A stretch of 64,000 bases of DNA from Caballeronia pedi (GTDB lineage Bacteria; Pseudomonadota; Gammaproteobacteria; Burkholderiales; Burkholderiaceae): positions 55,345 through 119,344 of the forward strand of contig NZ_FCOE02000024.1 in the NCBI RefSeq assembly GCF_001544915.2, read 5' to 3'. The position numbers and the translations under genes are program-made. Within the stretch, counting starts at the first letter, position 1. Every line of letters begins with the position of its first letter. Shown piece after piece: positions 26,955 to 34,585 of this stretch. The notes beneath the pieces were generated by a model. That model saw only the letters and a program-made list of their open reading frames with translations, was not told where the DNA came from and did no database searches.

Positions 26955-27275
26955 TCAGTATCCGCCGAAGAGTCGATCTCGCGCGTCAGCAATCAGGCCA
27001 CGGAATTCACCAAGCGATCCGATCCTTTTGCCAAGCACACCGGCCGGAACGGCGGCCATCGCAGGCGTGTCCAGGAAACAGTCTTCGCCGTCGATCACGA
27101 AGCTCGGGAGCAGATCGGATGGCGCGCCCGTGTAGCCCAGAAGGTTCGAACGCCGTAGGGGAATCACCACGCGAGTCGGCAGACTGCCGACATGATCGCT
27201 TTGTACATCGACCACGTAGGGCGTGCTGTTTCGCGAATCTTCGTTGGGGTTGAGATAGAGGTCAAAACGAGCCAT
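26955..27275 (-). CDS. ccdB: CcdB-type toxin (DNA gyrase poison family)
   Basis: 106 residues from ATG 27275, which overlaps the ccdA stop. The start MARFDLYLNPN, the strand around LPTRVVIPL, and FVIDGEDCFLDTPAMAAVP are typical of CcdB. In the F-plasmid toxin the last residues (Trp-Gly-Ile) are needed to trap gyrase; here the end is LFGGY, so the key Trp is absent though Gly is kept. It may therefore be a weakened or retargeted toxin. It lies leftward behind its antitoxin and converges on the LysR stop with 14 bases between. Confidence 0.88.
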   Translation of the reverse strand: MARFDLYLNPNEDSRNSTPYVVDVQSDHVGSLPTRVVIPLRRSNLLGYTGAPSDLLPSFVIDGEDCFLDTPAMAAVPAGVLGKRIGSLGEFRGLIADARDRLFGGY

Positions 27276-27562
27276 CAGAACGTCCGATATTTCGCCAAAG
27301 GCAGGCCTTCCCGTTCCACCATCGCGGTGTAGGCCTTCACGAGTTCGGCGTTTTGCTCGGCCCACTGGCGGGCCTCGACTTCCTGAACCTCTTCACGCAA
27401 CCCGCGTTCGCTCGCACGCGAAACATTGACGTTGAGTTCCCTGGCGCGCTCCAGCAGATCCGACGGCAGAGAAACGTTGGTTGGCTTGCGTGTAACTCTG
27501 GCGCCCCTCTCGGGCTGGACTGTCGACTGAAGGTCCGCGCGCGTAACGAAAGCGTGGGCCAT
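27275..27562 (-). CDS. ccdA: CcdA-type antitoxin
   Basis: 95 residues. ATG 27562 is chosen because AGGGG lies 6 bases ahead of it; the ATG two codons upstream would abut that site. A ribbon-helix-helix DNA-binding part (about TNVSLPSDLLERARELNVNVSRASERGL) is followed by an acidic tail for toxin binding, ending VEREGLPLAKYRTF. It neutralises CcdB and should repress its own promoter. The stop overlaps the CcdB start. Confidence 0.88.
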   Translation of the reverse strand: MAHAFVTRADLQSTVQPERGARVTRKPTNVSLPSDLLERARELNVNVSRASERGLREEVQEVEARQWAEQNAELVKAYTAMVEREGLPLAKYRTF

Positions 27563-27572
27563 GTGCATCCCC

Positions 27573-27595
27573 TATGTGCATAAACAATGTTCATA
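27573..27595. promoter_or_regulatory. Inverted repeat upstream of ccdAB, likely autoregulatory operator
   Basis: TATGTGCAT (27573-27581) and ATGTTCATA (27587-27595) match in seven of nine paired places around a 5-base spacer. It lies about 10 bases ahead of the antitoxin start, where CcdA-CcdB complexes usually bind. Confidence 0.5.
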
Positions 27596-27621
27596 GTATC
27601 GCACACAGACGACTGCTTGCG

Positions 27622-28548
27622 TCACCCACCCCGCCCCCGCTCCGCGAACCAGATCGCCACCGACATCGACACGACGCCCGCAAGTTGCACCCCACTCAGA
27701 CGCTGATCGAAATACAGCCAGTCGATGACGATCGCCATCGCCGGATAAACGAACTGGAACACCGCGACACGCGCCGTATCGAGTCGCGCCATGCCGATAT
27801 ACATCAGCGTGTACGCGAGGCCCGTGTGAATCAGCCCGAGCCCCGCGAGCCACGCCCAGGACACGCCCCACGCGGGCCAGCCCTGCTGCATCGGCCAGAC
27901 CCACAGGAGCAACGTGCCGACCGCGCATTGCCACCACGCGAGCGTGCCAGCGGGCAGTTCACGCAAGCGTTTCGCGATGATGGTCACGCACGCCATGCAC
28001 AACGACCCCGCCAGGCACGCGCCGACGCCGATCCAGTAGCCCGGCTCGAACGTGCCGCTCGCGCCGTGCTCGACGATGCCCGTCGCCATGACGAGGCCGA
28101 TCATCGCGACCGATACCGCCGCGATGCGCTGCCTGCCGATCGCCTCCTTCAGCAGGCACGATGCGAGCACCAGCACCCACATCGGCTGAACATGGAACAG
28201 CACGATGGCCACGCCCGCCGAAATCCGCTCGACTGCGCTGAAGAACAGCGACCAGCTCAAGACCATCAGCACGCTGGCGGCGAGCACCCACGGACCCGTC
28301 GTGCGCGTCAGGCGCAGAAACCGTGTTTGTCCGCGCAGCACGACCCAGACGCTCATTCCCAGCAAGCCGAATGCGCAGCGAAACCACGTCGCCGTCAACG
28401 GATCGGCTTTGGCTTCGTGCAGAAAAATGCCGATCGTGCCGAGCAGCGCGCAGCCGAGCAGAAAAGGCCATGCGCCCGCCGCACTGTGGGATTGCGCACG
28501 CGCTGCAAAGCGCGATGCCGTCTGGGGCGATGTCGGGTTCGTATTCAT
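27622..28548 (-). CDS. EamA/DMT-family transporter
   Basis: 308 residues with about ten hydrophobic helices in two similar halves, the layout of EamA drug/metabolite exporters (GCALLGTIGIFLHEAKADPLTATWFRCA near the start; second half from YWIGVGACLAGSLCMA). It is an inner-membrane protein that probably exports an amino acid or another small metabolite. It diverges from a LysR gene across 88 bases, a common pairing for this exporter family. Confidence 0.88.
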   Translation of the reverse strand: MNTNPTSPQTASRFAARAQSHSAAGAWPFLLGCALLGTIGIFLHEAKADPLTATWFRCAFGLLGMSVWVVLRGQTRFLRLTRTTGPWVLAASVLMVLSWSLFFSAVERISAGVAIVLFHVQPMWVLVLASCLLKEAIGRQRIAAVSVAMIGLVMATGIVEHGASGTFEPGYWIGVGACLAGSLCMACVTIIAKRLRELPAGTLAWWQCAVGTLLLWVWPMQQGWPAWGVSWAWLAGLGLIHTGLAYTLMYIGMARLDTARVAVFQFVYPAMAIVIDWLYFDQRLSGVQLAGVVSMSVAIWFAERGRGG

Positions 28549-28636
28549 GGACGCAGTGTGTGCCGCATCCGATTCAACGAAAAGCGCATAATTCGAACAC
28601 TATCCATTCGATTATCGAAAGCAACTTCTGAAACCG

Positions 28637-29506
28637 ATGAAACGACACGATCTGCAAACGGACTGGCTCAAGTGCTTCGTCGCGGTCGTCGACGCGGGTT
28701 CGCTGTCGAGCGCGGCGGGCGAAGTGCATCGCTCGCAATCGGCGGTGAGCATGCAGTTGAAGAAGCTCGAAAGCGCGCTGGGACTGCGGCTCATCGAGCG
28801 CGGCGCGCGCACGCTGGAACTCACGCATGACGGGCAGACGCTGCTCGGCTACGCACGCCGCATTCTTGATCTGCATGCGGAAGCGCACGTCGCGCTGCAA
28901 GGCGAGCAACTCACCGGCCGCGTGCGGCTAGGCGTGCCCGACGACTACGCGGCGAAATATCTGACGCCCGTGCTCAAACGCTTCGCGCCGCGCCATAGCG
29001 GCGTCGAGATCGAACTGATCTGCGAGCAATCGACCTCGCTCATTCCGCGCGTTGCGAATGGCGAACTCGATATCGCGCTCGTGTCGCGCGACCACGGCCG
29101 TCGCGGCACGCTGCTGTTCCATGAACCGCTGGTGTGGGTCGGCGCGGCGCAATTCGAGCTATGGCGGCGCGATCCGTTGCCGATCGCCGTCTACGAAAGC
29201 GCGAGCCTCGCGCGGCGCGGCGCGATCAATTCGCTCGCGCAGCAAGGACGCCGCTACAAGGTGGTCTACAACAGTTCGAGTCTGGCCGGGCAGATCGCCG
29301 CCGTCGAAAGCGGTCTGGCGGTCGCGGCGCTGACACAATGCAGCGCGCCAGGACATCTGCGCATTCTGGGCAGCGACGAAGGTCTCGGGCCGCTCGAACC
29401 GATGGAAGTGGCGGTATATCGAAGCCGCGACTCGCGCGGCTCGAAAGCTGTTGATAGCCTGCACAGCCTGCTCGTGAAGACGCTCAGGCAATCGGCCTCA
29501 GTCTGA
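28637..29506 (+). CDS. LysR-family transcriptional regulator (divergent from the EamA exporter)
   Basis: 289 residues from ATG 28637. The helix-turn-helix lies in GSLSSAAGEVHRSQSAVSMQ, and the effector domain follows (RVRLGVPDDYAAKYLTPVLKRF). It probably controls the divergent EamA exporter. Its last 9 bases overlap the end of the converging chorismatase gene. Confidence 0.85.
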   Translation: MKRHDLQTDWLKCFVAVVDAGSLSSAAGEVHRSQSAVSMQLKKLESALGLRLIERGARTLELTHDGQTLLGYARRILDLHAEAHVALQGEQLTGRVRLGVPDDYAAKYLTPVLKRFAPRHSGVEIELICEQSTSLIPRVANGELDIALVSRDHGRRGTLLFHEPLVWVGAAQFELWRRDPLPIAVYESASLARRGAINSLAQQGRRYKVVYNSSSLAGQIAAVESGLAVAALTQCSAPGHLRILGSDEGLGPLEPMEVAVYRSRDSRGSKAVDSLHSLLVKTLRQSASV

Positions 29507-30472
29507 GCGCCGATGTAACGCGATGCCTTCCATCTCGACGAGCAGATCGGCGCGGCAGATATCCACTTGCAGATAGCGGATGCTCGCATCCGGATGAAAC
29601 GCGGCCTGCGCCAGTTTCGTCACGGCAGGCAGATCCGCTGCATGCCGGTAATACACCTTGATCTGGTCGAGATCGCGCAGCGTGTAGCCGCCGTCCACGC
29701 CTTGCGCGCCGAGATTGTCCGCGCCGATCAGATGCGCGATGTTGCTGATCGCGACACTCCACTGGCGTTCGAGATCGCCCTCGTGCATCGTCTCGTGTCC
29801 GAGAATGCTGGCCGTGCCCGATACGAACAGCGTATCGCCCAGCAGCGTGCCGCGCGCGAAGCTCGGCGACTTCGGACCGTAACGCTGCGGGTACTCATAC
29901 GCGGGCGTCTGACGCGAATTCTCGATATGCCGCACCGCGCCTTCGCGGCATGCGAGAAAGTAGAAGCCGACGCCGTTGCCCCATGTACCGATGCCCGTCG
30001 CCGCCGGCATGCCCGATGCGTGCGCGTAATCCTGCTCGAATGCGACGGCGCGGCCACGGCAAAAGTCGCGATACACCTCGAGCCCTTCCCCATTCTCGCC
30101 ATTGATGTGGGGAATGAAGTTCCACATGCGAAAGATCTTCGGGAAGTTCAGTTCGCCGACGAGCGCGAACGCGTCGGCATAGGCTTTACGCGTGGCTTCG
30201 GTGTATCGGCCGGACGACGGGATGTAGCCGGCGCAAAAGAGGAATGCGTCGTCGTGAGCGAAGACCAGATCGTTGAAGGCGCCGCTGCGGACCGGCCCGG
30301 CGCTGCGCCAGATTTCGGCGAAGCCTTCGCGCGCGTCGTCGGTCATCCTGAGATGCAGCGTCGGCACGCCGTCCTCGATGACCGGCCGCCCGCTCGTCGC
30401 GCCGAAGACGATGCGCGCGAGCGCGCCATCGCCGGATGGCGCGTCGGGAGCGGCGAAGCGCGATTCGATCAT
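29498..30472 (-). CDS. FkbO/Hyg5-type chorismatase
   Basis: 324 residues. The family (FkbO, Hyg5, XanB2) removes pyruvate from chorismate to give 3- or 4-hydroxybenzoate or a dihydroxycyclohexadienoate. Signatures are visible: MWNFIPHIN (116-124), GLEVYRDFCRGRAVAF (130-145), GTWGNGVGFYF (162-172), and a RidA-like C-terminal half with SGTASILGHETMHEGD. The product type (FkbO, Hyg5 or XanB2 class) depends on a few active-site residues that I cannot assign by eye. The start overlaps the stop of a ribbon-helix-helix gene by four bases (ATGA). Confidence 0.87.
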   Translation of the reverse strand: MIESRFAAPDAPSGDGALARIVFGATSGRPVIEDGVPTLHLRMTDDAREGFAEIWRSAGPVRSGAFNDLVFAHDDAFLFCAGYIPSSGRYTEATRKAYADAFALVGELNFPKIFRMWNFIPHINGENGEGLEVYRDFCRGRAVAFEQDYAHASGMPAATGIGTWGNGVGFYFLACREGAVRHIENSRQTPAYEYPQRYGPKSPSFARGTLLGDTLFVSGTASILGHETMHEGDLERQWSVAISNIAHLIGADNLGAQGVDGGYTLRDLDQIKVYYRHAADLPAVTKLAQAAFHPDASIRYLQVDICRADLLVEMEGIALHRRSD

Positions 30473-30726
30473 GCCTCGTCACCGAAGAGATCGGCGGTGC
30501 CCACGCTCTCGTCCCTTACCGGCAGCGCACCGCTGCGGACCTGTTCGAGCACGTCGGCCGGCAGCCAGGTCTCTTCCAGAGCGCCGATGCCGTTCTCGAT
30601 CATCTGCTGAAGAAAGAACGATTGCTTGCGCCCCGTCACCTCTGCCAATAGTCGCAGCCGTTGCTCGAATTGTGGATCGACCCGCACTGCGACCACCTTC
30701 AACTTGTTTTCGGCGGTCCTTCTCAC
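30469..30726 (-). CDS. Ribbon-helix-helix DNA-binding protein (RelB/CopG-like)
   Basis: 85 residues. The N-terminal KLKVVAVRVDPQFEQRLRLL and RKQSFFLQQMIENGI form the strand-helix-helix of RHH repressors, and an acidic tail (to DLFGDEA) resembles antitoxin tails. No toxin gene follows. Instead the next gene is the chorismatase, translationally coupled by ATGA. It may be an autoregulator of chorismatase or an orphan antitoxin. A 12-bp palindrome lies near its promoter. Confidence 0.78.
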   Translation of the reverse strand: MRRTAENKLKVVAVRVDPQFEQRLRLLAEVTGRKQSFFLQQMIENGIGALEETWLPADVLEQVRSGALPVRDESVGTADLFGDEA

Positions 30727-30787
30727 TGCATGCTCCTGTCACGTTCGTTGCGCGCCGCGAGCGGGCGCGCGCATGCGGTGCTTATAC

Positions 30788-30799
30788 CACACGCGTGTG
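30788..30799. promoter_or_regulatory. Perfect 12-bp palindrome next to a leftward -10 box
   Basis: CACACGCGTGTG (30788-30799) is its own complement. Read leftward, TATAAG (complement of 30781-30786) follows at once and could be the -10 box of the RHH-chorismatase operon. The placement suits an autorepressor site. Confidence 0.45.
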
Positions 30800-30942
30800 C
30801 GACGTTCGCAGATACGCAGCTATTCAAAGCATCGATTCATTCAAAAGCATCCGTGAAATGATCGGTTTGTGATGCCGGACTGCGCGACGAAGATGATCCT
30901 TTTTTTCCGCACGACCGTCGTCGACGGCAGTTGGAGCACACC

Positions 30943-31680
30943 ATGAGTTCGACCTTCGAAGACCGCGTGTTCTGGGTGACGGGCGCATTTGGCGCATTGG
31001 GCGCGGCGACCGTGACACGGCTCGCGCAGGCGGGCGCGCATGTGATCGCGTCGTCGCGCAATGTCGATGCGCAGCGCTTCGCGGACTTGCCGAGCGTACT
31101 GCCGCTATCCGTCGATGTCGCCGACGATCGCAGCGTGCGCACCGCGTTCGCGCAGATCGAAGAGCGTTTCGGGCGTCTCGACGGGCTCGTCACGAGCACG
31201 AACGTCGCCGCGTTCGGCGATTTCCTCGATCTCACCGACGACGACTGGCAACGCGTCATCGACGCCAAGCTGCTCGGCTCCGTGCGACCGATCCGCGCCG
31301 CGCTGCCGCGCTTCATCGCGCAGGGGCGTGGTGCGATCGTCGTGATCAGCGGGCGCGGCGGCATCGCGCCGCCGCCGAATCACTTTCCCGGTTCGAGCGT
31401 GAACGCCGCGCTCGATCTGCTCGTGCAAGGGCTCGGCCGCAAGTACGGTCCGCAGGGCGTGCGCGTGAACGCGGTCGCGCCCGGCCCGATCCGCTCGCCG
31501 CGCTTCGATGCGATGGCCACCACGCAAGCCGGCGACGAACCGACGCGCCTCACCGCGCTCGACGGTCCCGGTACGCCGGAAGACGTCGCGGCAGCGGTGA
31601 CGTATCTGCTTTCCGACGATGCGCGCTTCGTCACCGGAACGCGGCTGTACGTCGACGGCGGCGGCCCGCCCTACGCGTGA
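30943..31680 (+). CDS. SDR-family protein lacking the catalytic Tyr and Lys
   Basis: 245 residues from ATG 30943 (GGAG upstream; a TTG at 30931 is in frame but overlaps that site). The Rossmann motif TGAFGALG (13-20) and C-terminal NAVAPGPIRSP are normal for short-chain dehydrogenases, and S136 is in place. Where the active-site YxxxK should be, the sequence reads GSSVN (150-154), so Tyr and Lys are Gly and Asn, and NNAG is changed to STNVA (85-89). It may bind NAD(P) without normal catalysis. First gene of the sulfur operon. Confidence 0.82.
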   Translation: MSSTFEDRVFWVTGAFGALGAATVTRLAQAGAHVIASSRNVDAQRFADLPSVLPLSVDVADDRSVRTAFAQIEERFGRLDGLVTSTNVAAFGDFLDLTDDDWQRVIDAKLLGSVRPIRAALPRFIAQGRGAIVVISGRGGIAPPPNHFPGSSVNAALDLLVQGLGRKYGPQGVRVNAVAPGPIRSPRFDAMATTQAGDEPTRLTALDGPGTPEDVAAAVTYLLSDDARFVTGTRLYVDGGGPPYA

Positions 31681-31718
31681 TGCCTCATTTTCGACAACCT
31701 GCACAGGATTCATCGCCC

Positions 31719-33383
31719 ATGTCCCGCTTCGTGTCTCCCGCGCAATTGCGCACGCTCATTGCTCAACGTTCCGAACTCGCCGTGCTCGATGTCCGCGAGG
31801 AAGGCGTGTCTGCGCGAAGGCGGCTGTTCTATTCGTCGGTCGCGCCGGTCGGACGGCTCGGGCTCGTGATCGCGCGGCTCGTGCCGAGGCGCGGCACGCC
31901 CATCGTCCTCGTCGATACGCACGGCGAGCACACGCCGCGCGCCGCCGCCCTGCTCGCGCGCTGGGGCTATACGGATGTGTCGATACTCGAAGGCGGCATC
32001 GACGGCTGGGCGAACGCGGGCTTCGAGGTTTTCAGCGGCACCAACGTGCCCGGCAAGGCCTTCGGCGAAGTCATCGAACACGAACTGCACACGCCCAACA
32101 TCGACGCCGACACACTGAAGGCGCGACAGGATGCGGGCGATGATCTCGTCGTGCTCGACTCGCGTCCCTTCGGCGAATTCAACACGATGAACATTCCCGG
32201 CGGCATCGACTGCGCGGGTGCGGAGCTCGTCTATCGCGCGCTCGCGGCGGCGCCGTCGCCCGAGACGCTGATCGTCGTGAATTGCGCGGGCCGCACGCGC
32301 AGCATCCTCGGCGCGCAGTCGCTCATCAATGCGGGCGTGCCGAATCCGGTCGCGGCGCTGACGGGCGGCTCGATGTCGTGGCTGCTCGCGGGTCTCGAAC
32401 TCGAGCACGGCAACATCCGCACCGCGCCGCGTCCCGATGCGGCCACGCTCGCCGCCGCGCGTGAACTCGCGAGCGCCGCCGCGCGCAAGGCTGGCGTGCC
32501 GGTGATCGATCGCGAGACGCTCGCCGCGCTGGAGCGCGAAAGCGGCGAGCGCACGCTGTATCGCTTCGACGTGCGCGATCCGCTCGAATACGAAGCGGGC
32601 CATCCGTCGGGCTGGCGCTCGGCGCCGGGCGGCCAGCTCGTGCAGGCCACCGACGAATACATCGGCACGCTGCACGCGCGCGTGGTGCTGCGCGACGATG
32701 ACGGCGTACGCGCCCGCATGAGCGCATCGTGGCTGAAGCAGCTCGGCTATCTCGACGTGCGCGTGCTCGACGACACCGCCAGCGCCGCGCTCACCGCCGA
32801 CGCGCTCGAAGCCGGTCCCGAGCCGCTCGCCGTGCGGCCGCATGGCGCGCGCACGCGCTGGGTCGAGCCGGACCGGTTGCGCGAAGCGATCGAAGCAGGC
32901 AAGGCGCAGGCGATCGATATCGACAGCAGTCTCGCGTTCAGGCGCGGCCACGTGAGCGGCGCGCGCTTCATCGCGGCGAGCGAACTGCTCGCGCGTCTGA
33001 ACGACTTCGCGCACGGCACGCAACTCGTGCTCACGTCGGAGGATGGCGTGCTCGCCGGTCTCGTCGCCGCTGAACTTGCGCAGCATCGGCCGGAGATCGC
33101 CGCGCTGAGCGGCGGCACGCGCCGCTGGAGCGCGCTCGGCCTGCCGCTCGATGCAGGCGATGCGCACAACCTCACCGGCGACGACGACGCCTGGTACAGC
33201 CCCTATCACGCCGAACCGGGCCGCGTCGCCGAACAGATGAACGCGTATCTCGCGTGGGAACTGCAACTCGTCGCGCAACTGGAGCGCGACGCGATCGCCT
33301 CGATCGACGTGCTCGACTTCGGCACGGCGACGGCGCAGCGCAGCCACGCGCGTCTGAGCGCGCTGAAGGAGAGCACCGTATGA
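31719..33383 (+). CDS. Four-domain rhodanese-like protein
   Basis: 554 residues from ATG 31719 (AGGA 10 bases ahead); GTG 31677 and ATG 31680 are other in-frame starts. It has four rhodanese repeats. The catalytic Cys is present only in the second (C189 in VVNCAGRTR, with a full six-residue loop). The matching places are D66 in the first, D326 in the third and S440 in the fourth, so those domains are inactive. The protein probably moves sulfane sulfur released by neighbouring enzymes. Its stop overlaps the start of the next gene (ATGA). Confidence 0.87.
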   Translation: MSRFVSPAQLRTLIAQRSELAVLDVREEGVSARRRLFYSSVAPVGRLGLVIARLVPRRGTPIVLVDTHGEHTPRAAALLARWGYTDVSILEGGIDGWANAGFEVFSGTNVPGKAFGEVIEHELHTPNIDADTLKARQDAGDDLVVLDSRPFGEFNTMNIPGGIDCAGAELVYRALAAAPSPETLIVVNCAGRTRSILGAQSLINAGVPNPVAALTGGSMSWLLAGLELEHGNIRTAPRPDAATLAAARELASAAARKAGVPVIDRETLAALERESGERTLYRFDVRDPLEYEAGHPSGWRSAPGGQLVQATDEYIGTLHARVVLRDDDGVRARMSASWLKQLGYLDVRVLDDTASAALTADALEAGPEPLAVRPHGARTRWVEPDRLREAIEAGKAQAIDIDSSLAFRRGHVSGARFIAASELLARLNDFAHGTQLVLTSEDGVLAGLVAAELAQHRPEIAALSGGTRRWSALGLPLDAGDAHNLTGDDDAWYSPYHAEPGRVAEQMNAYLAWELQLVAQLERDAIASIDVLDFGTATAQRSHARLSALKESTV

Positions 33384-34585
33384 CAGCCGCGTTCGACGGC
33401 GCCACGAGCCCCGCCGACATCCCCGGCAGCCCGTTGCATGCCGCGTTTCAGCAACCGCTGATGCTCGGCCTGTTCCTGCCGATCCAGAACGGCGGCTGGT
33501 CGATCTCGACGCTGCCGCGCGGCACCGACTGGCGCTTCGACTACAACGCGCGCCTCACGCAAAAGGCCGAAGCGCTCGGTTTCGATCTCGTGTTCGGTCT
33601 CGCGCAATGGCTCGGCAAGAACGGGCACGGCGGCGCGCTCAAGTATCGCGAGCAATCGCTCGATGCGTTCATCGCGACCAGCGCGCTCGCCGCGATCACC
33701 GAGCGCATCCTGCTGATCTCGACCGTGCATGCGCTCTACGGGCCGTGGCATCCGCTGCATCTCGCCAAGTTCGGCGCGACGCTCGATCACATCTCGGGCG
33801 GGCGCTGGGGCATCAATCTGGTGACGGGACATGTGGCGAGCGAATGGGCGATGTTCGGCCAGCCGATGATCGAGCACGACGAGCGCTATGTGCGCGCGGC
33901 GGAGTTCGTCGGCGTGCTCGATACGCTCTGGCGCAGCGACGCGAACCAGCACATCAGGACCAAACACTGGCAACTGAACGATGCGTTCGTGAGTCCGCGA
34001 CCGCGCTTTCATCGCCCTGTGCTGGTGAATGCGACGGGATCGGCGGCGGGCATCGATTACGCCGTGCGGCATTCGGACCTCATCTTCATCACGAGCCCGG
34101 CGGGCGCGGCCTTCGATGACGCCATCGCGGCCTTGCCCGCGCATACCGCGACGATTCGCGAGAGCGCGCGGCGCGTGAACCGACGCGTGCGCACGCTGAT
34201 CAATCCGACCATCGTATGCCGGCCGACCGAGCGCGAGGCGCGCGAATATCACGATGCGATCGTCGCGCATGCCGACGAAGGCGCGCTAGATGGATTTGTC
34301 GGCATGCACGGCAAGAGCGACGCGAAAGCGTGGGCGCAGCACAAGCGCGAGCAGCGCATTCTCGGCGGCAATCTGCATCTGATCGGCTCGCCCGAACAGA
34401 TCGTCGAGCAATTGCTCGCATTGAAGCGCGCCGGATGCGACGGCGTGCAACTCACCTTCTTCGACTTCGAACCCGATCTCGCGTACTTCGGCGATGCGGT
34501 ACTGCCGCTGCTCGTCGAAGCAGGCTTGCGCGTTCCCGCATCGGACCAGTCGTTCCATCAACCGTTTCTTCATACGACGTCATGA
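33380..34585 (+). CDS. LLM-class flavin-dependent monooxygenase (SsuD/RutA-like)
   Basis: 401 residues from ATG 33380, which overlaps the rhodanese stop by four bases. It is a bacterial-luciferase-like TIM barrel; MLGLFLPIQNGGWSIST opens it, and HLAKFGATLDHISGGRWGINLVTG and the LVNATGSAAGIDYAVR strand are conserved in alkanesulfonate and related monooxygenases. It would use FMNH2 from a separate reductase to cleave a C-S or C-N bond. Neighbours make an organosulfur substrate likely. It overlaps the next gene by ATGA. Confidence 0.87.
   Translation: MTAAFDGATSPADIPGSPLHAAFQQPLMLGLFLPIQNGGWSISTLPRGTDWRFDYNARLTQKAEALGFDLVFGLAQWLGKNGHGGALKYREQSLDAFIATSALAAITERILLISTVHALYGPWHPLHLAKFGATLDHISGGRWGINLVTGHVASEWAMFGQPMIEHDERYVRAAEFVGVLDTLWRSDANQHIRTKHWQLNDAFVSPRPRFHRPVLVNATGSAAGIDYAVRHSDLIFITSPAGAAFDDAIAALPAHTATIRESARRVNRRVRTLINPTIVCRPTEREAREYHDAIVAHADEGALDGFVGMHGKSDAKAWAQHKREQRILGGNLHLIGSPEQIVEQLLALKRAGCDGVQLTFFDFEPDLAYFGDAVLPLLVEAGLRVPASDQSFHQPFLHTTS

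Noticed and set aside
30469..30726. RHH protein as the antitoxin of a complete toxin-antitoxin pair
   Set aside because: The coupled downstream gene is a chorismatase and the upstream side has no toxin-like frame.
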